Shown: positions 50,127 to 59,190, numbered from the stretch's first letter. The stretch: DNA of 64,000 nt from Verrucomicrobium sp. (GCA_028283855.1 JAPWJX010000003.1:496001-560000), one strand, 5' to 3'. Translations and numbers: made by a program. The notes: a model not told the origin generated them from the letters alone.

Positions 50127-51581
50127 CTACTCCTCGTCGTGGAGGTCGCCCTGGCGGCTTTCGTGGCGGACGGGGTCCTCGAAGCGGGTGAAGGGGGCGT
50201 TGAAGCGGATGGGCAGCTTGTCCGTGGGGCCGCTGCGCTGCTTGGCGATGATGAGGGTGTAGTCCCGCAGGTTGCTCGGCGCGGCGCCCTCTTCCTCGTC
50301 CTTCTTGTGGAGGAGGAGGACCATGTCGGCGTCCTGCTCGATGGCGCCCGACTCGCGCAGGTTGTGCAGGGCGGGCTCGGTCTTGCCTTCCTCGGCGCGG
50401 CGGTTGAGCTGGGCCAGGACGATGATGGGGATGTCGAGGTCCTTGGCCAGCGCCTTGATGCCGCGGGAGATCTCCGCCACCTCGTTCTGGCGGTTTTCCT
50501 TCGCCTGGGCCGATTCCGAGTGGAGGAGCTGGAGGTAGTCGATGATGAGCAGGTCGATGTTGTAGCGCTGCTTCATGCGGCGGGCCTTGCCGCGGAGCTG
50601 GTTGATCGTCAGGTGGCTGGAATCGTCCAGGTAAAGGGGCCAGCCCTTCATGTCTTCCGCGATGTGGCGCAGCTTCTCCATGCCGAAGTCGTCCAGCTCG
50701 CCGCGGCGGATCTTTTGCAGGCTTTCCCCCGCCACGGAGGCCAGGAGACGGAGCATCAGCTGCGCGTTGGTCATTTCCAGGCTGAAGAGGCCGACGGGGT
50801 GGCCGGGCTTCACCCACGTGTCGCGCGCGGGATCGTAGCGGTCCGACATGGCGTGGCGGGCGAAGGTGAGGGCCAGCGCCGTCTTGCCCACGCCGGGGCG
50901 CGCGGCGAGGACGACCATGTCCCCCTTCTGCCAGCCGGTGGTCAGCTCGTTGAGCTGGGAGAAGCCGGTGGGGATGCCCTGGAGCTGCCCCTTGCGGCTG
51001 CGGAACTGGTCGATGATGGCGATGGCGCGCTCCAGTTCGTCCTTCGCGGGAACGGTCGACTGGGTGAGGCCGGACTCGGTGACGCGGAAGACCTCCGTCT
51101 CCGCGCGGTCGAGGACGGCGGAAACCTCGTGCGGGGAGTCGGCGATGTCCTGGACGATGTTGATGCACGCGCCCTGGAGGTGGCGCAGCAGGCTCTTGTC
51201 CCGCACCAGGCGGATGTAGGTGGCCACGTTCAGGTGGGTGACCAGGGCCGCGCCCAGCTCCGCGAGGATGCCGGGGCTGCCGACGACGTCGGCCAATTTC
51301 CGGTCGACCAAATATTGGTGCACCGTCATGATGTCGATGGCATGCTGGCTCAAGTGCAGATCCTTGATGGCCTCGAAAATTTCCTGGTGCGCCGGGACGA
51401 AGAAGTCGTCCCGGTTGAGCGACTCAAGGACCTGGTACATCACCATGTCCGGGTGGGCGAGCATCGAGCCGAGGACGGCCTTCTCCGCTTCCGCGCTATA
51501 GAGCGGGGCGGTGAGTTGGGCGGGATCGGCGGCCGTGCCGGAAACGGGGGCCTTCTTGCGGGCGGGAGCGCGGGAAACCAT
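50127..51581 (-). CDS. dnaB: replicative DNA helicase
   Basis: This hexameric helicase unwinds the replication fork. It has 484 aa. The N-terminal DnaB domain (about 30-130, LYSAEAEKAVLGSMLAHPD) is followed by a RecA-like motor with Walker A AARPGVGKTALAL, Walker B LLIIDYLQLL, and the IVLAQLNRRAEE and QDADMVLLLHKKDEE motifs. The ATG at 51581 is used; a TTG at 51596 would add five residues. The gene is divergent from mnmG. No intein is present. Confidence 0.95.
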   Translation of the reverse strand: MVSRAPARKKAPVSGTAADPAQLTAPLYSAEAEKAVLGSMLAHPDMVMYQVLESLNRDDFFVPAHQEIFEAIKDLHLSQHAIDIMTVHQYLVDRKLADVVGSPGILAELGAALVTHLNVATYIRLVRDKSLLRHLQGACINIVQDIADSPHEVSAVLDRAETEVFRVTESGLTQSTVPAKDELERAIAIIDQFRSRKGQLQGIPTGFSQLNELTTGWQKGDMVVLAARPGVGKTALALTFARHAMSDRYDPARDTWVKPGHPVGLFSLEMTNAQLMLRLLASVAGESLQKIRRGELDDFGMEKLRHIAEDMKGWPLYLDDSSHLTINQLRGKARRMKQRYNIDLLIIDYLQLLHSESAQAKENRQNEVAEISRGIKALAKDLDIPIIVLAQLNRRAEEGKTEPALHNLRESGAIEQDADMVLLLHKKDEEEGAAPSNLRDYTLIIAKQRSGPTDKLPIRFNAPFTRFEDPVRHESRQGDLHDEE

Positions 51582-51658
51582 ACGAAGGCTGCACAATGTT
51601 GCACAACGCCGCGCATTTCAACACAAATCTTTGGCCTGGAACGATTTGCGCCCGATTT

Positions 51659-51688
51659 TTGTGAGTAATTTGGGAACAACTCCATAAG
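51659..51688 (+). promoter_or_regulatory. possible mnmG promoter
   Basis: TTGTGA (51659-51664), an 18-bp spacer and CATAAG (51683-51688) lie 20 nt before the mnmG ATG in the most AT-rich stretch of this region. The match is moderate. Confidence 0.35.
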
Positions 51689-51708
51689 TCTTTCTTGGAA
51701 AAATACTT

Positions 51709-53565
51709 ATGATTTATCCCAAAGAATATGAGGTGATCGTGGTCGGGGCGGGCCATGCGGGGGTGGAGGCGGCGTTGGCGGCCTCCCGGATGGGGTGCCG
51801 GACCCTTCTTTTGACCATGAACCTGGACACGGTCGGCCAGATGTCGTGCAATCCGGCGATCGGCGGCCTGGCCAAGGGCCACCTGGTCCGGGAAATCGAC
51901 GCCCTGGGGGGCGAGATGGGCCTCAATACCGACGCCACGGGCATCCAGTTCCGCATGCTCAACGCCACCAAGGGGCCCAGCGTCCGCGCCCCCCGCGCCC
52001 AGTGCGATAAAAAGGCCTACCAATTCCGCATTAAAGCGACCTGCGAACGGCAGGAGCACCTCGACCTGAAGCAGGGGCAGATCGCCTCCCTGGAAGTCGA
52101 GAACGACCGGGTGACCGGGGTGACGACCCAATTCGGCGTCACCTACCGGGGGAAGACGGTGATCGTCACCACGGGGACCTTCCTTCAGGGCCTCCTCCAC
52201 GTCGGCCTCAAAAACCAGCCCGGCGGCCGGATGGGCGACGCGGCGAGCCGGTTTTCCGACTCCCTGCGGGATCTGGGGTTCGAATTGGGCCGCCTGAAGA
52301 CCGGGACGCCCCCCCGCCTCAATGGCCGGAGCATCGACTTTTCCCAGTGCCAGGCCCAACCGGGCGACGAGCCGCCCCCGCTTTTTTCTTACGTTTTCGA
52401 TACCATTAAGCCGGAACGGCTTTTCACCCTCAACGGGATGCGGGACGGAATGTTCCACGTGGAACAACTGCCCTGCTGGATCACCTATACCTCTGCCGCG
52501 ACGCACGAGATCATCAAGGCCAATCTCCACCTGTCGCCGATGTACTGCGGCCAGATCGAGGGGGTGGGCCCCCGCTACTGTCCGTCGATCGAGGACAAGG
52601 TCGTCCGCTTTGCCGACAAGGAGCGGCACCAGATCTTCCTGGAACCGGAGGGCCGGGATACGGAGGAGTACTATATCAATGGGTGCTCCACCTCCCTGCC
52701 CTATGAGGTCCAGTACGCCTTCATCCGGTCGATCCCCGGCCTCGAGAACGCGGAGATGCTCCGGGCGGGCTACGCCGTCGAATACGATTTCTGCCCGCCG
52801 ACCCAGCTTTCCCCCTCCTTGGAGACAAAAAAAGTCGAAGGGCTCTTCTTTGCCGGGCAGATCAACGGCACCTCCGGCTATGAGGAGGCGGCCGCCCAGG
52901 GGCTGGTCGCCGGGATCAACGCCGCCCGGAAGAACCAGGGGAAGCCCCCCGTCATCCTGGGCCGGGACCAGGCCTACATCGGCGTCCTGATCGACGACCT
53001 GGTGACGAAGGGGACGCAGGAGCCTTACCGGATGTTCACCTCCCGGGCCGAGCACCGGCTCCTCCTCCGCCAGGACAATGCCGATCTGCGGCTGACCGAG
53101 CTGGGGGCCGGGATCGGCCTGGCCTCGCCGCTCCGCCTGGAGCGGGTTCAAGAGAAAAAGCGGCAGATCGCCGCCGCCCGGGCCGGATTGGAAGAGAACA
53201 AGAAAGAGCGGATTACGCTGGCTTCCTGGCTCAAGCGACCCGACTTCAGCTGGCAGGACCTGCCGGAGCCGTGGCGCGGCCTGCCGATCGACGTCGCCCA
53301 CCAGATCGAGACCGACATCAAATACGCCGGCTATGTCGAGCGGGAGCAAGCCCAGATCGCCAAGGCCAAGGCAGGGGAGGAGAAGCCGATCCCGCCCTGG
53401 CTCGATTTCGACCAAGTCCACGGCCTCAAGGCCGAGGCCCGCCACAAGCTGAAGACGATCCGTCCCCGCACCTTCGGCCAGGCGGCCCGCATTTCTGGTA
53501 TTAATCCGAGCGACATTGCCCTACTCATGGTCTGGTCGAAACGAGGAGAAAAGAACGCGTCATGA
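51709..53565 (+). CDS. mnmG: tRNA uridine-5-carboxymethylaminomethyl(34) synthesis protein MnmG (GidA)
   Basis: This FAD enzyme works with MnmE to modify the wobble uridine of certain tRNAs. It has 618 aa. The FAD motif is VVGAGHAGVEAALAASRMG (about 7-25). Other landmarks are CNPAIGGLAKGHLVREIDALGG, the TTGTFLQGLLHVG segment, GQINGTSGYEEAAAQG and the C-terminal helical MnmE-binding part. Residues 248-253 (MFHVEQ) are encoded by a 16-bp parS-like palindrome. The mnmG stop overlaps the next start (ATGA). Downstream rsmG, common in other phyla, is absent. Confidence 0.96.
   Translation: MIYPKEYEVIVVGAGHAGVEAALAASRMGCRTLLLTMNLDTVGQMSCNPAIGGLAKGHLVREIDALGGEMGLNTDATGIQFRMLNATKGPSVRAPRAQCDKKAYQFRIKATCERQEHLDLKQGQIASLEVENDRVTGVTTQFGVTYRGKTVIVTTGTFLQGLLHVGLKNQPGGRMGDAASRFSDSLRDLGFELGRLKTGTPPRLNGRSIDFSQCQAQPGDEPPPLFSYVFDTIKPERLFTLNGMRDGMFHVEQLPCWITYTSAATHEIIKANLHLSPMYCGQIEGVGPRYCPSIEDKVVRFADKERHQIFLEPEGRDTEEYYINGCSTSLPYEVQYAFIRSIPGLENAEMLRAGYAVEYDFCPPTQLSPSLETKKVEGLFFAGQINGTSGYEEAAAQGLVAGINAARKNQGKPPVILGRDQAYIGVLIDDLVTKGTQEPYRMFTSRAEHRLLLRQDNADLRLTELGAGIGLASPLRLERVQEKKRQIAAARAGLEENKKERITLASWLKRPDFSWQDLPEPWRGLPIDVAHQIETDIKYAGYVEREQAQIAKAKAGEEKPIPPWLDFDQVHGLKAEARHKLKTIRPRTFGQAARISGINPSDIALLMVWSKRGEKNAS
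52451..52466. promoter_or_regulatory. parS: parS-like ParB binding site
   Basis: TGTTCCACGTGGAACA is a perfect 16-bp palindrome and matches the chromosomal parS consensus (TGTTTCACGTGAAACA) except for the symmetric T-to-C/A-to-G pair, a variant I recall from pseudomonads. It lies inside mnmG. ParB-CTP loads at such sites to organise the origin region. No parAB gene lies in this window. Confidence 0.8.
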
Positions 53566-54056
53566 TTGGAAAAGTCATCTGTTGGACCAAAGGCCAGATC
53601 CACGCCATCATTCATCTGGAGGACGATAAGAAGTCGATCGCGGCCGGGGTCGCCATCGGGGTCTTCTGGGGGTTCACTCCCTTCTTCGGCTTCAAAACGA
53701 TCCTGACCTTTTTGACCGCCTGGGCCTGCCGGGTGAACAAGGTCGCCGCCGTCGCCGCCGTCGCCCTGCACGAGCTGCTGCTGCCGATCTATCCCTTCTA
53801 CCTCCACGCCAGCTATCAGTTCGGCAGCTGGCTGCTTCACACCCCGCAGCCGCTCCGGGCGGAGAAGATGCTCCATATTCTTCATCATCCCTCCCTCTGG
53901 AAGCAGGAGGCTTATCACCTTTGGCCGGTTCTTTTGGGGTCGGTACTGCTGGCGGTCTTGCCCGCGATCCTGGCCTATGTGCTGACTTTGTGGGGGATCG
54001 AGCAAAAGCTCGAGCGCGCGGCCAAGAAAAAAGAAGACGAAGACCTAAGTAATTAA
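53562..54056 (+). CDS. DUF2062 membrane protein
   Basis: A 164-aa protein of the DUF2062 family. The hallmark is a GVAIGVFWGFTPFFGFKT segment followed by two or three membrane helices (residues about 28-50, 55-80, 120-145) and a charged C-terminus. Function is not established. It is coupled to mnmG by an ATGA overlap. Its 3' end lies in an AT-rich inverted repeat shared with the convergent znuB gene. Confidence 0.85.
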   Translation: MIGKVICWTKGQIHAIIHLEDDKKSIAAGVAIGVFWGFTPFFGFKTILTFLTAWACRVNKVAAVAAVALHELLLPIYPFYLHASYQFGSWLLHTPQPLRAEKMLHILHHPSLWKQEAYHLWPVLLGSVLLAVLPAILAYVLTLWGIEQKLERAAKKKEDEDLSN

Positions 54057-54074
54057 TATCGAATTACTTAAGTC
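54042..54074. terminator. AT-rich inverted repeat between convergent genes
   Basis: Arms 54042-54054 and 54062-54074 pair at 12 of 13 positions around a 7-nt loop. The arms include the last codons and stops of both the DUF2062 gene and znuB. It probably acts as a bidirectional terminator although flanking T-runs are modest. Confidence 0.5.
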
Positions 54075-54873
54075 GAAAAATAAAGCAAAGAAAGAGAAGC
54101 CCCAGGTCGGTTAAAACCAGGGTGGGGCCGGTGGGGGTATCGCAGGCGTAGGAGAGGAGAACGCCGCTTCCCGCGCCGACGAGGCCGAGCCCCACGGAGT
54201 AAAAAATCATCTGCCGGAAGTTGCGGGCCACCAGCTTGGCCGCCGCCGGAGGAATCACGATCAGCCCGCTGAGAAGCAGGGTTCCGAGCATCTTCAGGCA
54301 AAGGGTGACCGTCGCGCCGACCAGGAGGGCGAAGACGAGGTTGAGCCGCTCCAGGTTCGCCCCCTCGACGCGGGCCAGGTCGGGCTCGACCAGCGTCAAC
54401 AGATAGGGGCGCAGATTCCAGCCGAAGAAGGCGAAGAGCCCCGCCGCCAGCCCCGCCTGGGCCAGGAGGTCGCGCGGCGCGTTGGCGTAGATATCGCCGA
54501 AGAGAACCCCGTCGAGCAGGCGGTATTGGCCCAGCTTGCTGATGAGGAGGACGCCGAGGGCGACGCTTCCCGTGAAGGAAAAGGCGATCACCGTGTCGCT
54601 CCGCAGATGGGTGCGGTTGAGCAGGTGGGCCATGGCGGCGGAGAGCCCCAGGCTGAAGGTGAGGACCACGGCCAGGAGGTCGACGTGGGTGCCGAGGCAT
54701 TGCTGGAGGAGCAGCGCCAGGGCGACGCCGGTCAGCGCGGCGTGGGCGATCGCGTCGGAAAAGAAGGCCATCCCGCGCAGCGTGACGAAGACGCCCAGGA
54801 GCCCGCAGGCCGGGCCCAGGAGGAGCGCGGCCAGGAAGGCGTTGCGGAGAAAGGGATAGTGCCAGAAGTCCAT
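54064..54873 (-). CDS. znuB: zinc/manganese ABC transporter permease
   Basis: A 269-aa inner-membrane permease of the ABC-3 family with about seven to eight helices. Landmarks are FLRNAFLAALLLGPACGLLGVFVTLRGMAFFSDAIAHAALTGVALA at the N-terminus and the coupling-region SDTVIAFSFTGSVALGVLL. The ATG at 54873 lies 4 nt after the znuC stop; an in-frame TTG at 54894 falls inside the palindromic repeat and is unlikely. It forms a transporter with the adjacent ATPase and binding protein. Zinc is favoured over manganese by the neighbouring CobW gene. Confidence 0.93.
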   Translation of the reverse strand: MDFWHYPFLRNAFLAALLLGPACGLLGVFVTLRGMAFFSDAIAHAALTGVALALLLQQCLGTHVDLLAVVLTFSLGLSAAMAHLLNRTHLRSDTVIAFSFTGSVALGVLLISKLGQYRLLDGVLFGDIYANAPRDLLAQAGLAAGLFAFFGWNLRPYLLTLVEPDLARVEGANLERLNLVFALLVGATVTLCLKMLGTLLLSGLIVIPPAAAKLVARNFRQMIFYSVGLGLVGAGSGVLLSYACDTPTGPTLVLTDLGLLFLCFIFRLK

Positions 54874-54877
54874 GAAA

Positions 54878-55687
54878 CTAGCGGGGGAATCCAAGGGGGG
54901 CCGTCCCCCCTTGCGGGTGGGCGTAGATGCCGGAGAGGATGTGCTCCTGCAGCACCTCGGCGGGCGCGCCCGCGGCGCAGAGGTGGCAGTTGAGGCAGAC
55001 GACGACGTCGGCCAGCGCGCCGACGCGGTGGAGGTCGTGCGTCACCATGAGGACGGCCAGGTCCCGCTCCCGCCGCACGGCGTCGAGCAGCTCCTCGAAG
55101 GCCTTGCCGCCCGCCACGTCGATGCCGGTCATCGGCTCGTCCAAAAGAAGCAGGCGCGGGCGGCCCAGGAGCGCGTAGGCGATGAGGACCCGCTGCAATT
55201 CCCCGCCGGAGAGGGCGCCCAGGCGGCGCGCCTCCAGGTGGCCGACGCCCAGGGCGTCGAGCGCGGCGCGCGTCTCCGCGCGGAGGGCGGCGTCCGGCCG
55301 CCGCAGCCAGGACCAGCCGCGCTCCCGCCGGAGCTTGAGGCGGAGAAATTCCTCCACGGAGATGGGGAGCCGCCGGTCGAGCGCGGGCTGCTGCGGCACG
55401 TAGCCCAGGGGGAGCGGCTTGCCCTCCGCCCATTCGATCGCGCCCTGGGTGAGGGGCTGGAGACCGGCCAGCGCGCGGAGGAGCGTGCTCTTTCCCGCGC
55501 CGTTCGGGCCGATGAGGGCGACGATCTCCCCCGTCCCGACGTCGAGGTCGATGCCGTGGACGGCCCAGTTTTCCCCGTGGCGGACGCCCGCGCCGCGCAG
55601 GCGGACCAGGGGGCGGGCCGGGGCGGCGCGGCGGGGCAGCGGCGCGCCGTGGGAGTGGCCGCCGCAGTCGGGACATCCGTCGCTCAT
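54878..55687 (-). CDS. znuC: zinc ABC transporter ATP-binding protein
   Basis: A 269-aa ABC ATPase. Walker A is [12 protein letters not shown] (about 59-70), the signature [17 protein letters not shown] (about 160), Walker [13 protein letters not shown], and the switch His lies in [10 protein letters not shown]. Two oddities: residues 5-13 (CPDCGGHSH) form a Cys/His cluster ahead of the ATPase domain, plausibly a metal site; and the last dozen residues ([12 protein letters not shown]) are encoded by a palindromic repeat also found after uvrA. It overlaps znuA by 4 nt. Confidence 0.93.
   Translation of the reverse strand: MSDGCPDCGGHSHGAPLPRRAAPARPLVRLRGAGVRHGENWAVHGIDLDVGTGEIVALIGPNGAGKSTLLRALAGLQPLTQGAIEWAEGKPLPLGYVPQQPALDRRLPISVEEFLRLKLRRERGWSWLRRPDAALRAETRAALDALGVGHLEARRLGALSGGELQRVLIAYALLGRPRLLLLDEPMTGIDVAGGKAFEELLDAVRRERDLAVLMVTHDLHRVGALADVVVCLNCHLCAAGAPAEVLQEHILSGIYAHPQGGTAPLGFPR
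54880..54915 (-). repeat. palindromic repeat inside the 3' end of znuC
   Basis: On the minus strand this reads CGCAAGGGGGG, a 4-5 nt loop, a C-run, then TTGGATTCCCCCGCT, nearly identical to the copy at 7154-7188. Here it encodes the C-terminus of ZnuC and ends at its stop codon. Confidence 0.75.
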
Positions 55688-56652
55688 GGGGAGGTCTTTT
55701 CCCACGCTTTGCGCAGCGCGTCGAGGTTTGCCTCCATCCGGACGAAGTAGGCGTCGGCCGCGGGCGGGCCCACCTCCAGCGTGTCGAGCTGGGCGACGCG
55801 CGCGCCGGTCTGGGCGGCGAGGGTCTGCAGGAGCTTCGGCTCGTAGCCTTCCTCCGCGAAGAGGACGCCGACGCGGTTTTTCCGGATCAGGTCGGTCAAC
55901 CGCTCCAGCTGGCGCGGGGAGGGGGCCTTCTCCGGGAATTCCTCGACCGAGCCGAGGTAATGGAGGCCGTAGCGCGCGGCGAAGTAGGGGAAGGCGTCGT
56001 GGAAGGTGACCAGGTTCTTTTCTCCCGCCGGGAGCGCGGCGAAGAGGGCCTTGAACTTTTCGTCGAGCGCCCAAACCCGGGCCAAATAAGCCTGGAGATT
56101 GGCGTGGTAAAAAGCGGCGTTGGCAGGGTCGGCCTTTTCCATCGCGGCAGCGATCGCTTGGGCTTGGCGGGCGTGGAGGAGCGGGTCGAGCCAGACGTGG
56201 GGATTTACATTGGCGGGCGAGGCGGGGACGGGGGCGTTCGTCTCGGGCTTTTCGACATGTATCCTGCCTCCATTCGGAAAATCGCCCAGGATCATCGGCT
56301 CCGGAATGACGAGCGTATGGGGATTGGGAAGATAATCGAATCCGGCGCTGGCATCGACGACGACCAGCTTCCCCGCGCCGACTTCCTTCACCGTCGGCTC
56401 CAGCCAGCTTTCGAGGCCGAGGCCGTTGACCACCAGCAGATCGGCCTGGGCGATCTTCTTCAGGTCGCTCGGCTTGGGGGAAAAGTCATGGGGATCGGCG
56501 CCTCCCACTCCCAGGTCGGCCACCTCCGCCCGGCCGCTGCCGATGCTCTGCGCCGCCGCGTAGAGCGGGAGGAAGGAGGCGACGACCCGCAGCGGCGCGG
56601 CGTCCGCCCAAGCCGGAAAAAGCAGAAGAAAAAGAAGGAGGGCGCGCCGCAT
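55684..56652 (-). CDS. znuA: zinc ABC transporter substrate-binding protein
   Basis: A 322-aa periplasmic cluster A-I metal-binding protein with a signal peptide ([18 protein letters not shown]). Metal ligands are visible as His in [10 protein letters not shown], His in [11 protein letters not shown] and His in [11 protein letters not shown], with an acidic ligand in FAEEGYEP. The usual His-rich loop of ZnuA is short and Pro-rich here. The ATG at 56652 gives a proper signal; the start 8 codons upstream adds nothing. Its ATGA-type overlap with znuC ensures coupled synthesis. It is divergent from the CobW gene. Confidence 0.93.
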   Translation of the reverse strand: MRRALLLFLLLFPAWADAAPLRVVASFLPLYAAAQSIGSGRAEVADLGVGGADPHDFSPKPSDLKKIAQADLLVVNGLGLESWLEPTVKEVGAGKLVVVDASAGFDYLPNPHTLVIPEPMILGDFPNGGRIHVEKPETNAPVPASPANVNPHVWLDPLLHARQAQAIAAAMEKADPANAAFYHANLQAYLARVWALDEKFKALFAALPAGEKNLVTFHDAFPYFAARYGLHYLGSVEEFPEKAPSPRQLERLTDLIRKNRVGVLFAEEGYEPKLLQTLAAQTGARVAQLDTLEVGPPAADAYFVRMEANLDALRKAWEKTSP

Positions 56653-56721
56653 GCAAGCAGCCTGCAGGATATGCATGCCGTTTGCAAGGGTCGCTTGCTT
56701 TCCGTGCCGATCGGGGGGAGG
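56653..56721. promoter_or_regulatory. divergent zinc-locus control region
   Basis: The gap between znuA and the CobW gene holds several TGCA and TTGC half-sites and one loosely symmetric 24-bp stretch bounded by TGCA (about 56660-56690). It is the natural place for a Zur-type repressor, but no match to a known Zur box is seen. Confidence 0.3.
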
Positions 56722-56745
56722 ATGACGCTCCCCTTTTTCACCCCT

Positions 56746-58128
56746 ATGGCCACCCCCGTTCCCGTCACCATCATCACCGGCTTCCTCGGCGCCGGAAAGA
56801 CGACCCTTCTCAACCGCATCCTCACCGGGCAGCACGGCAAGAAGATCGCCGTCATCGAGAACGAATTCGGCGAGATCGGCATCGACCACGACCTGGTCGT
56901 CTCCAGCGACGAGGAGATCTTCGAGATGAACAACGGCTGCCTCTGCTGCACCGTCCGGGGGGACCTGATCCGCGTCCTCAACACGCTGCTGAAGCGGAAG
57001 CAGAAGTTCGACGCCATCCTCATCGAGACGACCGGCCTGGCCGATCCCGGCCCGGTCATCCAGACCTTCTTCATGGACGCCGAGATGCGGGAGCAGCTCC
57101 GCGTCGACGCGGTGGTCACCCTGGTCGATTCGAAGCACCTCCTCCTCCACCTCGACTCGAGCGAGGAGTGCCGCCGCCAGGTCGCCTTCGCCGACGTCAT
57201 CCTCCTCAACAAGACCGACCTGGTCTCCGCCGAGGAGCTGGCCGCGCTGGAAGGGCGGATCCACGCCATCAACGCCGTGGCCAAGATCGAGCGGACGCGC
57301 AACGCGGAGATCGGCCTGGACAAGGTGATCGGCGTCGGCGCGTTCAACTTGGACAAGGCGGTGGAGGTCGATCCCGCCCTCTTTGAAAAAGAGCCCGCCT
57401 TCCGCTGGGGCGGCCTCTACAACCTGGAGGCGGGGGAATACCGCTACGTCCTCCAGGCCCCGGAAGGCGAGGAGAGCCAGACGGTGGCCTTCTTCCCCGT
57501 GAAGGAGGTGAGCCATCGCGGCCTCCACGTCGCCGAGCACGAGGCGGAGCATCTTTTTGAGAAAGCGCCGGAGCCGGTCGCGGCGGGCGGCGTCCTCAAC
57601 GTGGAGGAAACGCCGAGCATCCTTTCCCTGGCCGAAGGCGACACCGCCTTCACCCTGCGCGTGCCGCAGGCGGGCGGCTACGCCCTCTTCACCGAGCACG
57701 GCCCGCAGGAAACCGGCGCGCGCGTCACCACGGAAAAGGGCAAGCTCGTCGCCCCCGCCGAGGGCCACGGCTTCGGCCCGGACAATCCCCACGGCGGCCA
57801 CGGGCACGGCCATGGCCACACCCATGAGCACGAGCACGGCATCGGCTCCGTCGGCATCGAGGTGCCGGGCGACCTGAAACTCGGCGCGTTCGAGGCCTGG
57901 ATCGGCGCGCTCCTGCGGGACAAGGGGGCCGACCTTTACCGCTTCAAGGGCATCGTCAGCTTCGCCGACAAGGCGGAGGAATTCGTCTTCCAGGGCGTCC
58001 ACATGCTCCTCGACGGCCGCCCCGGCAAGCCGTGGGGCGACCGCGCGCGCAAGAGCCGCGTCGTCTTCATCGGCAAGAACCTGGACCGCGCCGCCCTGGA
58101 AAAAGGCGTCCTGGCCTGCAAAGCGTAA
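56746..58128 (+). CDS. CobW/COG0523 GTPase, zinc metallochaperone-like
   Basis: A 460-aa G3E GTPase. The Walker [10 protein letters not shown] is at 12-20, the metal-binding CxCC in [10 protein letters not shown] at 65-68, the guanine motif LLNKTDL near 150, and a His-rich loop at about 349-365 ([17 protein letters not shown]). The C-terminal CobW domain follows, with [18 protein letters not shown]. Related proteins (ZNG1, ZigA, ZagA) deliver zinc to target enzymes during starvation. An alternative ATG at 56722 adds eight residues. It lies divergent from znuABC and 6 nt before the WD40 gene. Confidence 0.9.
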   Translation: MATPVPVTIITGFLGAGKTTLLNRILTGQHGKKIAVIENEFGEIGIDHDLVVSSDEEIFEMNNGCLCCTVRGDLIRVLNTLLKRKQKFDAILIETTGLADPGPVIQTFFMDAEMREQLRVDAVVTLVDSKHLLLHLDSSEECRRQVAFADVILLNKTDLVSAEELAALEGRIHAINAVAKIERTRNAEIGLDKVIGVGAFNLDKAVEVDPALFEKEPAFRWGGLYNLEAGEYRYVLQAPEGEESQTVAFFPVKEVSHRGLHVAEHEAEHLFEKAPEPVAAGGVLNVEETPSILSLAEGDTAFTLRVPQAGGYALFTEHGPQETGARVTTEKGKLVAPAEGHGFGPDNPHGGHGHGHGHTHEHEHGIGSVGIEVPGDLKLGAFEAWIGALLRDKGADLYRFKGIVSFADKAEEFVFQGVHMLLDGRPGKPWGDRARKSRVVFIGKNLDRAALEKGVLACKA

Positions 58129-58134
58129 CGAGCG

Positions 58135-59190
58135 ATGGCCGAGCCCGCCCCCGCCCTGCAAAAACTGTCGAAGGCCCGCCCCCCCCATTGGAAATGGGCC
58201 GGGGCCGATTGCGTCCACGCCCTCCAATGGGCGCCGCACGGGCACACCCTGGCCGCCGCCACGCTGGCGGGGGAGGTCGCCGTCCTGGACGGCCAGACGG
58301 GTAAGCCCCGCTGGATCCGGGAAGACGCCCATCCGGCGGGCGCGCTTTGGCTCGCCTTTCATCCGGCGGAGCCGCTCCTGGCCACCGGCGGCCAGGACGG
58401 CGCGGTGAAACTCTGGCATGCCGACACCGGCGCGCCGATCGTCACCCTATTCCAGGAACGCCGCCGCTGGAGCGAGCACGGCGCCTGGGCGGCCGACGGG
58501 ACGCTGGCCTTCACCTCCGGAAAGGAAGTCCTCTTCTACCACGCCAACGGGACCGAGGTTGGCCGGGTGACGCCGTTCGAAAAGGCGACGCCTGCCGCCC
58601 TGGCCTGGCATCCGAGGGAGCCGGAGCTGGTGGTCGGCGGCTTCGGCGCGCTCTCCGTCTGGAAGGCGGGCGAGGCGCAGCCCGTCGCCGCGAAGGCGTG
58701 GGGCACCTCCTTTTTGGCCGCCGCCTGGCGGCCCGAGTCGTGGGAAGCGGAATGGGTCGCCGCCGGCACGGGCGACGCCAGCGTCGAGGTCTGGAAGGTC
58801 GGCACCGACGAATCGCTCCGCATGGCGGGCTACGCGGGCAAGGTCCGCGAGCTGGCCTGGCACAAGGGGGGGCAGTCCCTCTCCACCGGCGGCGGGCCGA
58901 ACGTGGTCTGCTGGGACTTCCGGGGCGCGGGCCCGGAGGGGAGCGCGCCGCAGGAGTGGATGGCCCACTCGGAAGCGGTGGCGGCCCTGGCCGCGCATCC
59001 GACCGACGAGAGCCGCGTGGCGTCGTCGGGCCGGGACCAGCTCATCTTCATCTGGCAGATCGGCAAGGACGACCCCGTCGGCATGCGCGCCGTGCCGGAG
59101 AGCATCCCGCACCGCCTGGCCTGGAAGCCCGACGGCGCCGCCCTGGCCGCCGGATGCGAAGGCGGCGAGGTCCTCCTCTTCAAGCTGTAG
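58135..59190 (+). CDS. WD40-repeat protein of the zinc locus
   Basis: A 351-aa beta-propeller with about seven WD40 blades (for example LLATGGQDGAVKLWHADTG, ESRVASSGRDQLIFIW and ALAAGCEGGEVLLF). There is no signal peptide, so it should be cytoplasmic. It begins 6 nt after the CobW gene and is surely co-transcribed. WD40 proteins hold protein partners; here the likely partner is the zinc GTPase or its client. This is inference from position. Several His and Cys residues are scattered, but there is no clear metal site. Confidence 0.88.
   Translation: MAEPAPALQKLSKARPPHWKWAGADCVHALQWAPHGHTLAAATLAGEVAVLDGQTGKPRWIREDAHPAGALWLAFHPAEPLLATGGQDGAVKLWHADTGAPIVTLFQERRRWSEHGAWAADGTLAFTSGKEVLFYHANGTEVGRVTPFEKATPAALAWHPREPELVVGGFGALSVWKAGEAQPVAAKAWGTSFLAAAWRPESWEAEWVAAGTGDASVEVWKVGTDESLRMAGYAGKVRELAWHKGGQSLSTGGGPNVVCWDFRGAGPEGSAPQEWMAHSEAVAALAAHPTDESRVASSGRDQLIFIWQIGKDDPVGMRAVPESIPHRLAWKPDGAALAAGCEGGEVLLFKL

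Noticed and set aside
51582-51708. The AT-rich dnaB-mnmG gap as a replication origin.
   Set aside because: No cluster of DnaA boxes (TTATCCACA or near variants) is present, despite the helicase gene and the parS-like site nearby.
55960-56745. A long N-terminal extension of the CobW protein.
   Set aside because: The frame is open only because it is antisense to znuA; family members begin just before [16 protein letters not shown].
56653-56745. A riboswitch or classical Zur box between znuA and the CobW gene.
   Set aside because: The gap is too short for a known metal riboswitch and contains no recognisable Zur palindrome, only loose TGCA symmetry.
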